Assembly: GCA_040219235.1 (NCBI GenBank)
Contig: JAVJSV010000011.1
Span: forward strand, 868,001 to 932,000
Source of the DNA: Rhodospirillaceae bacterium
Lineage (GTDB): Bacteria; Pseudomonadota; Alphaproteobacteria; Rhodospirillales; Rhodospirillaceae
Length of the DNA stretch: 64,000 nt
Direction: 5' to 3'
Both the position numbers and the translations under genes were made by a program. The notes under the pieces were generated by a model. It saw nothing but the letters and a program-made list of their open reading frames with translations, made no database searches and was not told the DNA's origin. Each line of letters opens with the position of its first letter. Position 1 is the first letter of the stretch. Below, piece by piece: positions 52,974-61,557 of this stretch.

Positions 52974-54125
52974 GTGCCAAAAGTAATGATTGATACAGTG
53001 CTGGTTGATCGTGGCCCTGGTGAGACTCGTGTTGCTGCTTTAGCGGGTGATCAAATCGTGGAGATTTATTACCACCGGCATAACCAACCCAATGCGGGTG
53101 CCTTGTACCGGGGGCGAGTCGGAAAGCCGCTTGCTGGCTCTGGTTCCGTTTTCGTTGATATAGGATTGTCTCGTCCGGCTTTAATGCGATGCGGCGGCAC
53201 TCCGCCACCAGAAGGACAGAGTATTGATGTTCGCGTGGTCCAACCTCCCCGATATGACAAAGGAGCGAAGGTTTCTATTGCTGACGCAGATACCGTCGGT
53301 CAAATAATCTCTAGGCTGCAAAAAGAGCCCAACTCTCCAGTATGCTTATTGCCCTCAGAACACCCTGTCTCAACATGTCTGAATTTTTATGCAAAAAGCC
53401 TCAAGCGTGTATTGGTTTCCCCGAATGACTCTGGCGGAGAAATAGCCTCTCTTCTTAAAAACGCAGAAGGCATTATTTTTCAGTCTTGCTCTGAAGATCT
53501 TTTCGCAGACTATGGCGTGACGGATGCAATTGAAGCTGCCCTTGACTCTATCGCAGATATTAAAGGAGGAGGGCGGCTTCATATCGAGCCAACGGCGGCA
53601 TTAATTGCAGTCGATGTTGACGCCGGGCCAATGACTCCTATGGCGGCGAATACGGCGGCGATTGATCAACTGGCGCACGAGTTGCGATTTAGAGCTCTCG
53701 CGGGCCCTGTCATAGTTGATCTCATTCCTGCCAAAGGGCGCTCAAAACTTGTTCAAAGAATGAAAGAAGCTGTTGCCTCTGACCCTGTCCCAACACGAAT
53801 CTCAGGGCTTACCCCTGAAGGTCGTTTAGAACTCAACCGTCGGCGGACGCGCCCCTCGCTCTCAGAGACGCTCTTATCCCCTAAAGGTATTCAAAGTCAT
53901 TCGGTTGAGGCCGTTGCCTATAAAGCGTTGCGACACTGTGTGCGAACAGGGTTAACGTCGGGTGCGGCGCGTGTTCAGTTGTCGGCGCATAGCACTATTA
54001 TAGAGTTATTGCGAGGCGACCTGAGGCCGGCCCTGGACGAGGCCGAATTTAATCTAAAGAGCGCGGTGGTGTTGCAAGTGAAGACCTCTGTCCCTATGAC
54101 GTATATTGATGTTGTGGCAGCTTGA
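52974..54125 (+). CDS. short ribonuclease E/G-family protein
   Basis: A 383-residue RNase E/G-like protein, much shorter than E. coli RNase G (489) or RNase E. The N-terminal S1-like part has GALYRGRVGKPLAGSGSVFV. The catalytic aspartates fit LIAVDVDAGPM and GPVIVDLIPAKGRSK. The zinc-link CPxC motif that follows the catalytic core in RNase E/G is absent, and there is no C-terminal scaffold. The start is GTG at 52974 with GAGG 9 bases upstream. The same short form next to maf and yacG is typical of alphaproteobacteria, which have a separate full-length RNase E elsewhere. Confidence 0.87.
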   Translation: MPKVMIDTVLVDRGPGETRVAALAGDQIVEIYYHRHNQPNAGALYRGRVGKPLAGSGSVFVDIGLSRPALMRCGGTPPPEGQSIDVRVVQPPRYDKGAKVSIADADTVGQIISRLQKEPNSPVCLLPSEHPVSTCLNFYAKSLKRVLVSPNDSGGEIASLLKNAEGIIFQSCSEDLFADYGVTDAIEAALDSIADIKGGGRLHIEPTAALIAVDVDAGPMTPMAANTAAIDQLAHELRFRALAGPVIVDLIPAKGRSKLVQRMKEAVASDPVPTRISGLTPEGRLELNRRRTRPSLSETLLSPKGIQSHSVEAVAYKALRHCVRTGLTSGAARVQLSAHSTIIELLRGDLRPALDEAEFNLKSAVVLQVKTSVPMTYIDVVAA

Positions 54126-54131
54126 TTCGAT

Positions 54132-54362
54132 ATGACCAATACTTCAAAATACAAAGCATCTAGTGATCGGCCTGATGGGGTGAGAGTGACTGCAGCGAAA
54201 TGTGTTCGGTGCAAAGCTCCGGTGACACCGCGGCTCCGCCCCTTTTGCTCTCAGAGGTGCTCAGACATTGATTTGGCGGGGTGGTTGACCGGCCAATATC
54301 GCATCCCGACGGAAGAACAGGTGGAGAGCGGCGATCTAAACGTAGAGTTAGATGAAGATTAA
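54132..54362 (+). CDS. yacG: DNA gyrase inhibitor YacG (DUF329)
   Basis: A 76-residue zinc-binding protein. The four cysteines CVRC (Cys24, Cys27) and CSQRC (Cys39, Cys43) form the treble-clef site, followed by SDIDLAGWLTGQYRIP, the family signature. YacG binds GyrB and inhibits gyrase in E. coli. The acidic C-terminal tail is typical. It follows the RNase gene by 6 bp and precedes tRNA-Phe by 83 bp. Confidence 0.93.
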   Translation: MTNTSKYKASSDRPDGVRVTAAKCVRCKAPVTPRLRPFCSQRCSDIDLAGWLTGQYRIPTEEQVESGDLNVELDED

Positions 54363-54445
54363 GTGGTGCCGCGCCTATGCGCTAAGCTAGACAGAGCCGT
54401 AAATCTCTTTTATAAGGCCGCCTTCTTCTCGCCCGCTCCGGGTAT

Positions 54446-54521
<76 letters not shown>

Positions 54522-54566
54522 CTAATCCTAGAGTTTTTCTGGTTAGCGTTGAGGCCTTTTAGGGTG

Positions 54567-54588
54567 CCTGTGTAATTCCTGTGTAATT
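54567..54588 (+). repeat. tandem 11-bp direct repeat, probable integrase arm site (left)
   Basis: Two perfect copies of CCTGTGTAATT, 45 bp past the tRNA end and 41 bp before the integrase stop codon. Tyrosine integrases with an N-terminal arm-binding domain use short direct repeats like this. A near copy lies inverted at 58314-58333. Confidence 0.65.
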
Positions 54589-54629
54589 GCTACAGAATAT
54601 TTGTCAGCCTCCGATGCTGAACGGTTACT

Positions 54630-55823
54630 TCAGGCTAGTCCCTTGCCTTCTTTAAAGCGGGCATCCAATTTTTCCATGGCTGCTGCAATATGCTCACCGG
54701 ATTGGTGAGAATATCGTTCCACCATGGCCATGGTTTTATGGCCGCTGATGCGTTTGACGGTCGGTAGGTCCACACCAGCTTGAACCAGATGGGTGATGGC
54801 TGTATGGCGCAGAGTGTGCCGGACAACCTGTACGGGATCGAGACCAGCGCGAATTACACTTCGCACGAACGCTTTACGGACATCCGTGGTATGCCCTGAT
54901 TTGGCGGCGACCGAAGGGAAGAGCCAGGGCGTCCCTTTTGGCAGAGTGTCCATATAATTTTCTAAATATTCAGCTAGGTCTTGGGTGATGGGTTGAGTGC
55001 GGGCACCCGCTTTCGCTTTTGGTAAGTAGATCGTATTGGTGTTGAGATCGACGTTTTCCCGCGTGATGGAAAGAATTTCCGACTTGCGCATGGCCGTGCG
55101 GAGGCCAATTAAGATGAACGGATATATCTGAATATTTTGATCAGCTTTAGCCGCATCCAAAAGCTGTGCGCTTTGTAAAGATGTTAAGTAAGTGATGCGA
55201 CCAGACCCTTCTTTCAATTTCGTGATTTTTGCTGGCCGACGATCAATCCATTCCCATTCTATTGCTTTATTGAAGAGATGGGAGAAGGCGGCCAATTCCC
55301 TATTAATGGTGGCGGGTGTTGTGGTCGTCGGTTCTTCCCCCACCTTTAAGTTACGTGGTGACTGCACAACTTCCGACAACCGTTTTTTCTTGTAGCGCTC
55401 TATATCAAAGGTTGAAATTTGAGTAAGGGGCCGATCACCAAAGAAGGGGGCGACATGGTGGGTGAGGCGATAGCGCTTAGCTTTTATATCTTTGCCACCT
55501 TCTTCTTCAAGGCGGGTTAAATACAGTTCAACCGCTTTCTTGATGGAGAGCGGTACTTTCCGGTTCTTGGGAAGTTTGAGGCGGCCTTCGCGCGCATCTT
55601 GACGTGCCTTGGAGATGAAATCCTCAGCAGTTGTTCTTGTGACACCGTCAGACTCTTTGCCGATGCTGCGATGTATACGCTGCCCATCTACCATGACGTT
55701 GACGAGGAATAGGCCATCCCCAGTTGCGAGGCGCTCGAAGACAATACCGTGCTCTTGTATCCGTTCGCCTTTAGGTAATTTACGGGTGGCGGGCCGGGTG
55801 AGTTTGGTGAATGTTTTGGCCAT
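54630..55823 (-). CDS. tyrosine-type site-specific integrase
   Basis: A 397-residue phage-type integrase. The N-terminal region (~1-80) is a basic arm-binding-type domain, the middle (~85-180) a SAM-like core-binding domain, and the C-terminal part holds the catalytic set: Arg in LIGLRTAMRKSEIL, His-x-x-Arg in HTLRHTAITH, His in ISGHKTMAM and the nucleophilic Tyr in VERYSHQ. It is transcribed towards tRNA-Phe, with its stop about 108 bp from the tRNA end, the normal geometry for tRNA-targeting elements. The next gene upstream (CopG-like) ends 12 bp before its start, so they share a transcript. Confidence 0.93.
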   Translation of the reverse strand: MAKTFTKLTRPATRKLPKGERIQEHGIVFERLATGDGLFLVNVMVDGQRIHRSIGKESDGVTRTTAEDFISKARQDAREGRLKLPKNRKVPLSIKKAVELYLTRLEEEGGKDIKAKRYRLTHHVAPFFGDRPLTQISTFDIERYKKKRLSEVVQSPRNLKVGEEPTTTTPATINRELAAFSHLFNKAIEWEWIDRRPAKITKLKEGSGRITYLTSLQSAQLLDAAKADQNIQIYPFILIGLRTAMRKSEILSITRENVDLNTNTIYLPKAKAGARTQPITQDLAEYLENYMDTLPKGTPWLFPSVAAKSGHTTDVRKAFVRSVIRAGLDPVQVVRHTLRHTAITHLVQAGVDLPTVKRISGHKTMAMVERYSHQSGEHIAAAMEKLDARFKEGKGLA

Positions 55824-55835
55824 GGTCGCGTTCTC

Positions 55836-56351
55836 CTAGAAGGGGATTTCTTTTTCCTTTTCCCAAGAAGGTAACTCTGAAGCAGGTAGTGAGCCGTCCG
55901 CGACGGCTATAATTGTGTCCCAATGTTCTCTCAGTTTCTCCCAGTTCAAATTTCGTGCTTCCGTTGTCCAGGTCCAAGTAAAGTTCTCATAGTTTCCCAC
56001 CCACAGCGCACCATTGGTGCGTACCAATTTCCAGATAAGCTGCTCCTCGTAAGTAAGGAGTTCTGGGTAATTGAGGGCTAATTTCGCTACGCGATCCGCT
56101 TCATCTACGTCCCAAAGGTTTCTCGAGCGCTCGGCGTCCATCAAAGACGTGTCGCCATTCCTGTCTTCTTCAAGAATGACTTTTGAAAGGCTCTCTTCAA
56201 CGGCCCATTCGATAAAACCGCTCAAAGGCCGACGCTGTTTTCTGGCTCCAAGATCGGCCAAGTATTTGAGTTTGGGGTCCAGGCGCACGGTCACGGCACC
56301 GGCCTTTTGCGGCGAGTCTTGTGTAAGTTTCCCTGATGCTTTTCGCGCCAT
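55836..56351 (-). CDS. element-encoded protein with CopG/ParG-like N-terminus
   Basis: A 171-residue protein without a recognised full-length family. Residues ~18-60 (GAVTVRLDPKLKYLADLGAR, then KQRRPLSGFIEWAVEESL) have the beta-strand-helix-helix pattern of ribbon-helix-helix DNA-binding proteins. The remaining part is Trp-rich and acidic (WKLVRTNGALWVGNYENFTW), of unknown role. It lies 12 bp upstream of the integrase on the same strand and is divergent from the excisionase-like gene, with two dyads in the 156-bp gap. I infer a repressor of the element, with its own promoter in that gap. Confidence 0.55.
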   Translation of the reverse strand: MARKASGKLTQDSPQKAGAVTVRLDPKLKYLADLGARKQRRPLSGFIEWAVEESLSKVILEEDRNGDTSLMDAERSRNLWDVDEADRVAKLALNYPELLTYEEQLIWKLVRTNGALWVGNYENFTWTWTTEARNLNWEKLREHWDTIIAVADGSLPASELPSWEKEKEIPF

Positions 56352-56390
56352 ATTTTACTATTCCCTTCAAAACCGCGTGTCGGAATCACT

Positions 56391-56410
56391 ATAATGTTCC
56401 AGAATATTAT
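56391..56410. promoter_or_regulatory. 20-bp imperfect dyad in the element's divergent promoter region
   Basis: ATAATGTTCCAGAATATTAT pairs at 8 of 10 positions about its centre. It lies between the leftward CopG-like/integrase pair and the rightward HTH-recombinase genes, where a control site is expected. Probable operator for one of the element's DNA-binding proteins. Confidence 0.4.
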
Positions 56411-56427
56411 AGATGCATGTAGCATCT
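56411..56427. promoter_or_regulatory. second dyad in the element's divergent promoter region
   Basis: AGATGCATGTAGCATCT has perfect 6-bp arms (AGATGC and GCATCT) around 5 bases and directly adjoins the dyad at 56391-56410. The two together look like a compound operator. Confidence 0.4.
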
Positions 56428-56507
56428 ATTTGCAACTATGTTTTCTTGGTTTATAAGGGTTTATCGAAATTGTTCTCCTTATGTCCAATAGCCGAAAAGG
56501 CCTAGAA

Positions 56508-56771
56508 ATGAGTGAAATTGAGAAAATTAAGGTGACTATCTTTCCGGATGGCCGCCTAGATTCCTGTAATGCGGCCCTTTACCTGGGGCTGAGCCCAAAA
56601 ACCCTAGCCATGATGCGCTCCGCTGGAAATGGTCCAAAATTCGTCAAACGAGGACGTATTTTCTATTTCCTGGAAGACCTGCAGGCCTGGATGGAAGATC
56701 AGCCTCGGGTCCGCAGCACTGGCGAGGCCCGTGCCCTCAGCGAAATGAAACGGCCCGCAAACGATCGATAG
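56508..56771 (+). CDS. excisionase-like/AlpA-type HTH protein
   Basis: An 87-residue protein with a MerR/AlpA-like winged HTH: DSCNAALYLGLSPKTLAMMR recognises DNA, followed by the wing SAGNGPKFVKRGRIFYFLED and a short basic tail. Excisionases and directionality factors of integrative elements have this form. The ATG at 56508 has AAAAGG about 8 bases upstream; the ATG at 56481 lies after a pyrimidine-rich stretch. It is first of three rightward genes ending in a recombinase (next gene 12 bp away). Confidence 0.7.
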   Translation: MSEIEKIKVTIFPDGRLDSCNAALYLGLSPKTLAMMRSAGNGPKFVKRGRIFYFLEDLQAWMEDQPRVRSTGEARALSEMKRPANDR

Positions 56772-56783
56772 GGTTCCACCCAC

Positions 56784-57254
56784 ATGGCACGCCGCCAGGT
56801 AAATCCCAATAGGGTCAAGATACACCGCACCTATTCGGTTGAAGAAGTTGCGACCCTTCTTGAGGTCCATGAGCACACAGTGCGAAATTGGCAGAAGAGT
56901 GGATTGGTTCCTATCGATGATCAGCGTCCAACCCTGTTCAAGGGATCGCAACTAAAAGCCTATCTCCAGAACAAGCGTAAATCTAAGCAACAGCCATGTA
57001 CGTCACATGAGATGTATTGCCTTAAGTGCCGGGCGCCACGACGGCCGGCTGGTGATGTCGTTGATTATCTACCAATAACAGGAACTTCTGGGAACTTAAG
57101 GGGACTCTGTCCTGAGTGTGAAACCCTTATGCACCGGCGAACCAGCCAGACGAAATTAGAGGTTTTGGAGCAGGTCTTTGACATCGCCTATCCGCAAGAT
57201 GCTGAGAGATTAAGTGAGCGCGGCAAAGCCAGCCTGAATTGTGACTCCACGTAG
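56784..57254 (+). CDS. HTH plus zinc-ribbon protein coupled to recombinase
   Basis: A 156-residue protein: N-terminal MerR-like HTH (YSVEEVATLLEVHEHTVRNW, then QKSGLVPI, about 20-48) followed by a zinc-ribbon with CLKC and CPEC (about residues 79-82 and 109-112). A helical tail follows. I know of no named function, but HTH plus zinc-ribbon genes next to a XerC-like recombinase occur in several alphaproteobacterial elements, and I infer a DNA-binding partner of the recombinase downstream. The next gene starts about 12 bp after its stop. Confidence 0.6.
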   Translation: MARRQVNPNRVKIHRTYSVEEVATLLEVHEHTVRNWQKSGLVPIDDQRPTLFKGSQLKAYLQNKRKSKQQPCTSHEMYCLKCRAPRRPAGDVVDYLPITGTSGNLRGLCPECETLMHRRTSQTKLEVLEQVFDIAYPQDAERLSERGKASLNCDST

Positions 57255-57266
57255 GGAGGGATGAAT

Positions 57267-58292
57267 ATGTCAAAAACCAACGCTATGAACGAACGTACCA
57301 AGCGCCAGTATTTCACTTACCTCAAGGAGGCTGGGCGCATGAGTGAGGCTTCGATTGATGTCGTCGCATTGGCCTTAGATCGTTTTGAAACTTTCACCAG
57401 TTTCAAAGACTTTAAGACCTTCAACATTCAGCAGGCCGTTGGGTTCAAGAGACATATTGAAAACCAATCAGGTGTTCGATCGGGTAAGAAATTAAGCAAG
57501 TCGACACTCAAATCCAACTTGGCGGCCCTAAAGCGCTTCTTTCATTGGCTTGCTGGGCAGCCAGGATTCAAGTCCCGGTTTACCTACTCAGATGCCGAGT
57601 ATTTCAATATTTCCCTAAAGGATGGTCGGGTCGCAACGGCACGGCGAACCAAATCGTGCCCGACGCTGGACCAAGTTCGGCGTGTGTTGGCTCAGATGCC
57701 AGCAGGCACCGATATTGAAAAGCGGGACCGAGCCTTGGTCGCTTTTATTACTTTGACGGGTGCGCGGGATGGAGCGGTGGTCTCGTTCAAACTCAAGCAT
57801 GTCGATCCCCTCGAAGGACTCGTCTGGCAGGATGGCCGGGACGTGGCGACCAAGAACAGCAAGACATTCGACACTTACTTCTTTCCCGTTGGCGAGGACA
57901 TTCGCGAGATTTTTACGAATTGGATTGATCACCTCAAAACTACATTGTTGTGGGGGTACGATGATCCCTTATTTCCGGCAACTGACGTTGGCGCTGGAAA
58001 TGATGGCGGTTTCCGAGCGTTAGGCCTTAAGCGCAAGTGCTGGAGCACTGCAGAGCCAATTCGGCGCATCTTCAAGGCCGCTTTTGAAGGTGCTGGGCTA
58101 CCCTATTATCGGCCTCACAGTTTTCGGCACATGCTGGTGCGTTTTGGTGAGCAGGCTTGTAAGACACCAGAAGAGTTTAAGGCCTGGAGCCAGAATTTGG
58201 GTCATGAGCATGTGCTCACAACTTTCATAAGCTATGGCAACGTGCCCACACACCGTCAGGGTGAGGTGATTAAGGGGCTGCAAACCCAATGA
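57267..58292 (+). CDS. second tyrosine recombinase
   Basis: A 341-residue XerC/phage-integrase-like recombinase, shorter at the N-terminus than the tRNA-proximal integrase and not closely similar to it. The catalytic residues are Arg in TLTGARDGAVVSFKL, Lys in DVATKNSKTFDTYFF, HxxR in HSFRHMLVRF, His in LGHEHVLTTF and Tyr in ISYGNVP. The ATG at 57267 (MSKTNAMNERTK) has GGGAGGG 6 bases upstream; the ATG at 57261 abuts that site. It is the third gene of the HTH/zinc-ribbon operon and runs up to the putative right attachment region 20 bp past its stop. Confidence 0.9.
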   Translation: MSKTNAMNERTKRQYFTYLKEAGRMSEASIDVVALALDRFETFTSFKDFKTFNIQQAVGFKRHIENQSGVRSGKKLSKSTLKSNLAALKRFFHWLAGQPGFKSRFTYSDAEYFNISLKDGRVATARRTKSCPTLDQVRRVLAQMPAGTDIEKRDRALVAFITLTGARDGAVVSFKLKHVDPLEGLVWQDGRDVATKNSKTFDTYFFPVGEDIREIFTNWIDHLKTTLLWGYDDPLFPATDVGAGNDGGFRALGLKRKCWSTAEPIRRIFKAAFEGAGLPYYRPHSFRHMLVRFGEQACKTPEEFKAWSQNLGHEHVLTTFISYGNVPTHRQGEVIKGLQTQ

Positions 58293-58313
58293 ATAGACCA
58301 ATCCACCTGCCTG

Positions 58314-58333
58314 ACTACACAGGAACTACACAG
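58314..58333 (-). repeat. inverted copy of the arm-site repeat (right)
   Basis: ACTACACAGGAACTACACAG on the plus strand; its complement matches the left repeat at 18 of 20 bases. It lies 21 bp after the second recombinase stop and 80 bp before the right core-like dyad. The left counterpart is 79 bp from the tRNA core, so arm-core spacing is symmetrical. The stretch 58293-58613 has no convincing gene; this site and the core below are what it holds. Confidence 0.6.
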
Positions 58334-58413
58334 TATCGAGAGTTTGGCGGTATTCGGGCACGTAATAATGGCAGAAATCTGATCTATAAGGGCCACGTAA
58401 GATCAAAAGACAC

Positions 58414-58430
58414 GCGGATTTCAAATCCGC
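58414..58430. other. putative right attachment core
   Basis: GCGGATTTCAAATCCGC is a perfect 8+1+8 palindrome with the same 5-bp arms as the tRNA-Phe anticodon stem. On the plus strand AAATCCGC-x-T-x-TCGG runs on for 15 bases at 13 matches to the tRNA, as expected for a decayed tRNA 3' fragment at a right boundary. A chance hairpin cannot be excluded. Confidence 0.45.
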
Positions 58431-58613
58431 ATTTCGGCTTCCCGGATTATCCCAAGCATCTGCTCAACTGTTTAGCATTTCCAGCTTATCTTTGTCCTTC
58501 TCCGAGGTTAGGCCATTTATATTGTCCTTCGTCATCTCATCAACCCTTCTGTTCCAATCATTTAGATGACGGGCACAGATCACGCGGATGACGAGCAAAA
58601 AAAGCGTATATAA

Positions 58614-60518
58614 TTATTTCGGAAGACAAACTCTAAATGTGGTGCCAATTCCTATCTGAGATGACACCGTTAAGTCTCCACCATGGTTCTTTTCAATAAT
58701 ACTTTGACAGATAGCAAGCCCTTGCCCTGTGCCGCTGCCCGGTGCTTTTGTTGTGAAAAATAAATCAAAGACTTTGTTGAGCAAATGTTCGGGAATACCT
58801 GGGCCATTATCTTCAATTCTAATCTCAACACCTGCCGCTGTTCGTTCGGCGAATATCTTAATCTTACCCATAGAAATCTGAGATGTTTCTGTAATCGCCT
58901 GAGCAGCATTAACAACAAGATTGATTAAGACCTGACTGAGCTTCCCCGGAAAGCAGCGCACAGCAGATAGGTCTCCTTTGAAACTACATTCTACGGTTGC
59001 GGTTGAATGCCACTGATTGCGTGAGACCGTTAAAGCGTTATCAATGATTTTTGTGAGGTCCTCTTCAGTTGGGTGCTCAGATTCAGGGTGACTATAGGTG
59101 CGAACAGCCTCAACGATCGTAGCTATTCTATCTACGCCCCCGAGAGCCTCCGCAATGGCACCAGGCAATTCTTCCGAGAGAAAGTCCCAGTCAAGCTCAT
59201 CCAAATCTTTGGTCAACTTTTCCGGCGACAACACCGAGTGGCTCGTGATCGAAGACATAAATGCTGTGAGACTCATAAATGCTCCGCGCAGGAACCTTAG
59301 ATTGTCTCCGACAAACTGTACCGGCGTGTTGATTTCATGGGCAATGCCGCCGGCAATTGTACCAAGAGCTTCCATTTTGTTGGACTGCATGAGTTCTAAT
59401 TCTAGTTTCTGATTGCGTGCGAGGGCCTCAAATAGATCAGTTATGTCGTTGTCTACTATGACGACCCCGCCATCGGACATGCGGCGCTGGCTAGTCATTA
59501 TTTGTCGACCGTCTTTCAACTTGGTCTGCCACTGTTGATGCTTATCTATGTCGAAATGTTTTTCAAGGCGCTCCCGGATTAAAATCGGCTTAAACGACTC
59601 TGTCTCGTCATCTTGCAACGAGAGCATCTTTGACAAAACAGGCTCGAGTTTAGTTTCGTTCTGTTTGATCAGGTCTGAACCGCCATAAAGCTCTGAATAA
59701 CCGTTATTCATGAAGCTTACTTCGGCGTCGGGCGTAACTATTAAAACACCCTGCGGCATGCTGTTTAGCGCATCCCTTAGCACTGTCTCTGCGTAGTCTT
59801 GTCCCTCCTCCGCAACACGTTTTGCTTCGAGGGCCTGTGTTGCAAAAGCGGCAAGGGAACGAGACATCTGGTTGAAGCTTGAAGCGGTCTGAGCAATTTC
59901 ATCTCGTCCTTTCACTTCTACTTGATAGCCAAAGTCCCCAGATGCGACCCGAGAGGCAGCACGTCGTATCAGCGCCAATTGCTTCGTCAGAAAGTTGCCG
60001 AGCACGAGTCCGAACACAGCAACAAGAAGTATTTCGGTACTGGCGATCATGAACATCCATCTCTGGGCATCTGCATATATGGCTTTGGCCTGGTTGGTCG
60101 CCAAGCCAATCTCTACTACCCCGAATAATGTCTCTGCAGCTTTGATGGGATAAGCAACGTCTAGTCGGTCATCATCTTTTGTCGATTTTAAGTCTTGATC
60201 AGCCAAGAAATGTGCGGCTAGTGCTTTGTCGTCGCCGGATTCCGACAAAACTAGCCCGCTTGCATCTCTAACTCTCACGTAGACGATACCGTCGTTACTT
60301 AGAGTCTGTTGCACCAAGCTATCTAAGGTCGCGAGGTCTAAGGAAAGTACAGCGTCACTGATCATTGTCGCGAACAACTGAGCCGTGACCTGTCCTCGCT
60401 TTAGAAGTTCAGTCTCTGTTGAGTTGCGCAGATAAAACAAGCCGCTAATGATCAAGCCAGCAAGCAAAATCACTTCAATAGCCGCTATGCCAAGGATGGT
60501 TTTTAATCTGAAGGACAT
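58614..60518 (-). CDS. hybrid-free sensor histidine kinase (HAMP-PAS-HisKA-HATPase)
   Basis: A 634-residue membrane kinase: transmembrane helix at ~8-30, periplasmic part (~31-155), second helix (~156-178), HAMP (~180-232), PAS (~255-370, VLIVTPDAEVSFMNNGYSEL), phosphoacceptor His at about 391 in GGIAHEINTPVQF, and HATPase with INLVVNAAQA, DNGPGIPEHLLNKVF and GSGTGQGLAICQS. The H-box with an intact EIN-TP follows the large soluble-receiver-partner type. It overlaps the upstream PhnD-like gene by 16 bp, so that binding protein probably presents the ligand. No receiver domain of its own; the two single-domain regulators at 63 kb are candidate partners. Confidence 0.92.
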   Translation of the reverse strand: MSFRLKTILGIAAIEVILLAGLIISGLFYLRNSTETELLKRGQVTAQLFATMISDAVLSLDLATLDSLVQQTLSNDGIVYVRVRDASGLVLSESGDDKALAAHFLADQDLKSTKDDDRLDVAYPIKAAETLFGVVEIGLATNQAKAIYADAQRWMFMIASTEILLVAVFGLVLGNFLTKQLALIRRAASRVASGDFGYQVEVKGRDEIAQTASSFNQMSRSLAAFATQALEAKRVAEEGQDYAETVLRDALNSMPQGVLIVTPDAEVSFMNNGYSELYGGSDLIKQNETKLEPVLSKMLSLQDDETESFKPILIRERLEKHFDIDKHQQWQTKLKDGRQIMTSQRRMSDGGVVIVDNDITDLFEALARNQKLELELMQSNKMEALGTIAGGIAHEINTPVQFVGDNLRFLRGAFMSLTAFMSSITSHSVLSPEKLTKDLDELDWDFLSEELPGAIAEALGGVDRIATIVEAVRTYSHPESEHPTEEDLTKIIDNALTVSRNQWHSTATVECSFKGDLSAVRCFPGKLSQVLINLVVNAAQAITETSQISMGKIKIFAERTAAGVEIRIEDNGPGIPEHLLNKVFDLFFTTKAPGSGTGQGLAICQSIIEKNHGGDLTVSSQIGIGTTFRVCLPK

Positions 60519-61402
60519 GTTGAGCTGTCCTGTAAGACAATGTCAGTGTCATCAGCTTTAAGATTGAGAGCGCGAACATCATCCCAATCGCTGTTAGTCG
60601 CAACTTCAATGCCTTCCATCCCGAGTGCTGCTAATAAACCAGCATGACTCTGATCAAGATTTTGCATCGCTGCACTAACGGCGGCCACGATTCTTGGAGG
60701 TACATCTTGGCGCGCCGCAAAGGCGTGCGGCGTGTATCCAGAAGTGACATACATGACCTTTAATTTGTCTCGTATTTCACTAGTAATAGTATTGAAGGTT
60801 CTCTTTACGCCACCGCCCGCCGGAATTAACCCAGAGCTGACAGCTCGATAGACTGAGTCGTGCGACTTGACATAGCGGGCCTTAAAAGAAACGCCTGTTC
60901 GGCGCAATTCCGCCCTAGGTATGACGCTTGCACCAAATGCCGCAGGTGAAGGAAAGGCAACCGTCAAGTTTTCCAGATCTTCTAAATCACTGAGTTCACT
61001 ATCAGCACGAACCACGAGAAGTCCTTGGAGAAGTTTGTTCTTCTGCTTAGCAAATCCAGAGTACCCCGCCGAGTCATGAAACACCGTGTAGTGATATGGG
61101 TTCATGTAAGCGAAAGCGTATGTTTGTCTGGATAAGCAACTTTCAAATGTAGGTATGTCTTTGGTAGTGGAAAAAGAAAGGCGCACGCCTGTGTCTGCTT
61201 CAATCGCCTGGAGCAAAGGCACCCATATTTCCGCGAGTCGGCTTGCCGATTGCTGGGGGACAATCCCGAAGCTGTAGATCGTATCTTCATCAGCAAACGC
61301 AGCAGAACATCCACCACTCATAGCAACAATCAAAATATACCTTTCCAAACTTTGGATTGATCTTTTTGCCAACGCTCTAAATCTGAAAGTTCGTAACTTC
61401 AT
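60503..61402 (-). CDS. PhnD-like phosphonate/phosphite-type substrate-binding protein
   Basis: A 299-residue periplasmic binding protein with a signal peptide (ending near CSAAFADED). YSFGIVPQQSASRLAEIWVP is the typical N-terminus of PhnD/PhnS-like proteins; LSDLEDLENLTVAFPSPAAF and ARQDVPPRIVAAVSAAMQNL are others. The ATG at 61402 is preferred because AGGAG lies about 8 bases upstream; the GTG at 61417 is further out. It is upstream of, and overlaps by 16 bp, the histidine kinase, without any ABC permease, so it probably feeds a sensor and not a transporter. Ligand could be a phosphonate, phosphate analogue or other oxyanion. Confidence 0.85.
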   Translation of the reverse strand: MKLRTFRFRALAKRSIQSLERYILIVAMSGGCSAAFADEDTIYSFGIVPQQSASRLAEIWVPLLQAIEADTGVRLSFSTTKDIPTFESCLSRQTYAFAYMNPYHYTVFHDSAGYSGFAKQKNKLLQGLLVVRADSELSDLEDLENLTVAFPSPAAFGASVIPRAELRRTGVSFKARYVKSHDSVYRAVSSGLIPAGGGVKRTFNTITSEIRDKLKVMYVTSGYTPHAFAARQDVPPRIVAAVSAAMQNLDQSHAGLLAALGMEGIEVATNSDWDDVRALNLKADDTDIVLQDSSTCPSD

Positions 61403-61464
61403 CGCTCGACTCCTCACTCTTTTGGAACGTGATGAGAAATGTGCAGAAAATAGAAAGAGCTCAA

Positions 61465-61482
61465 TACCCTCATATGGGGATA
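61465..61482. promoter_or_regulatory. C/G-rich palindrome in the PhnD-porin divergent promoter region
   Basis: TACCCTCATATGGGGATA pairs at 7 of 9 positions about its centre, CATATG. It lies in the gap between the leftward PhnD-like/kinase operon and the rightward porin gene. A similar palindrome, ACCCCCCTATTTGGGGGT, occurs at 63886 in the other divergent gap of this locus, so a shared regulator is plausible. Confidence 0.45.
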
Positions 61483-61557
61483 TGGCCGCGATACATTATG
61501 GGTGAGGTTCCTCAGGAATAAAGACACGTCATTTATTGCTGCAGTTAGGAGGAACGC

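Noticed and set aside
58289-58591. 100-residue frame overlapping the second recombinase stop (ATGA) and running into the gene-free gap
   Set aside because: The frame crosses the putative attachment region and its second half is Pro/Ser/His/Cys-rich without any domain. The overlap start is suggestive, but no further support is seen.
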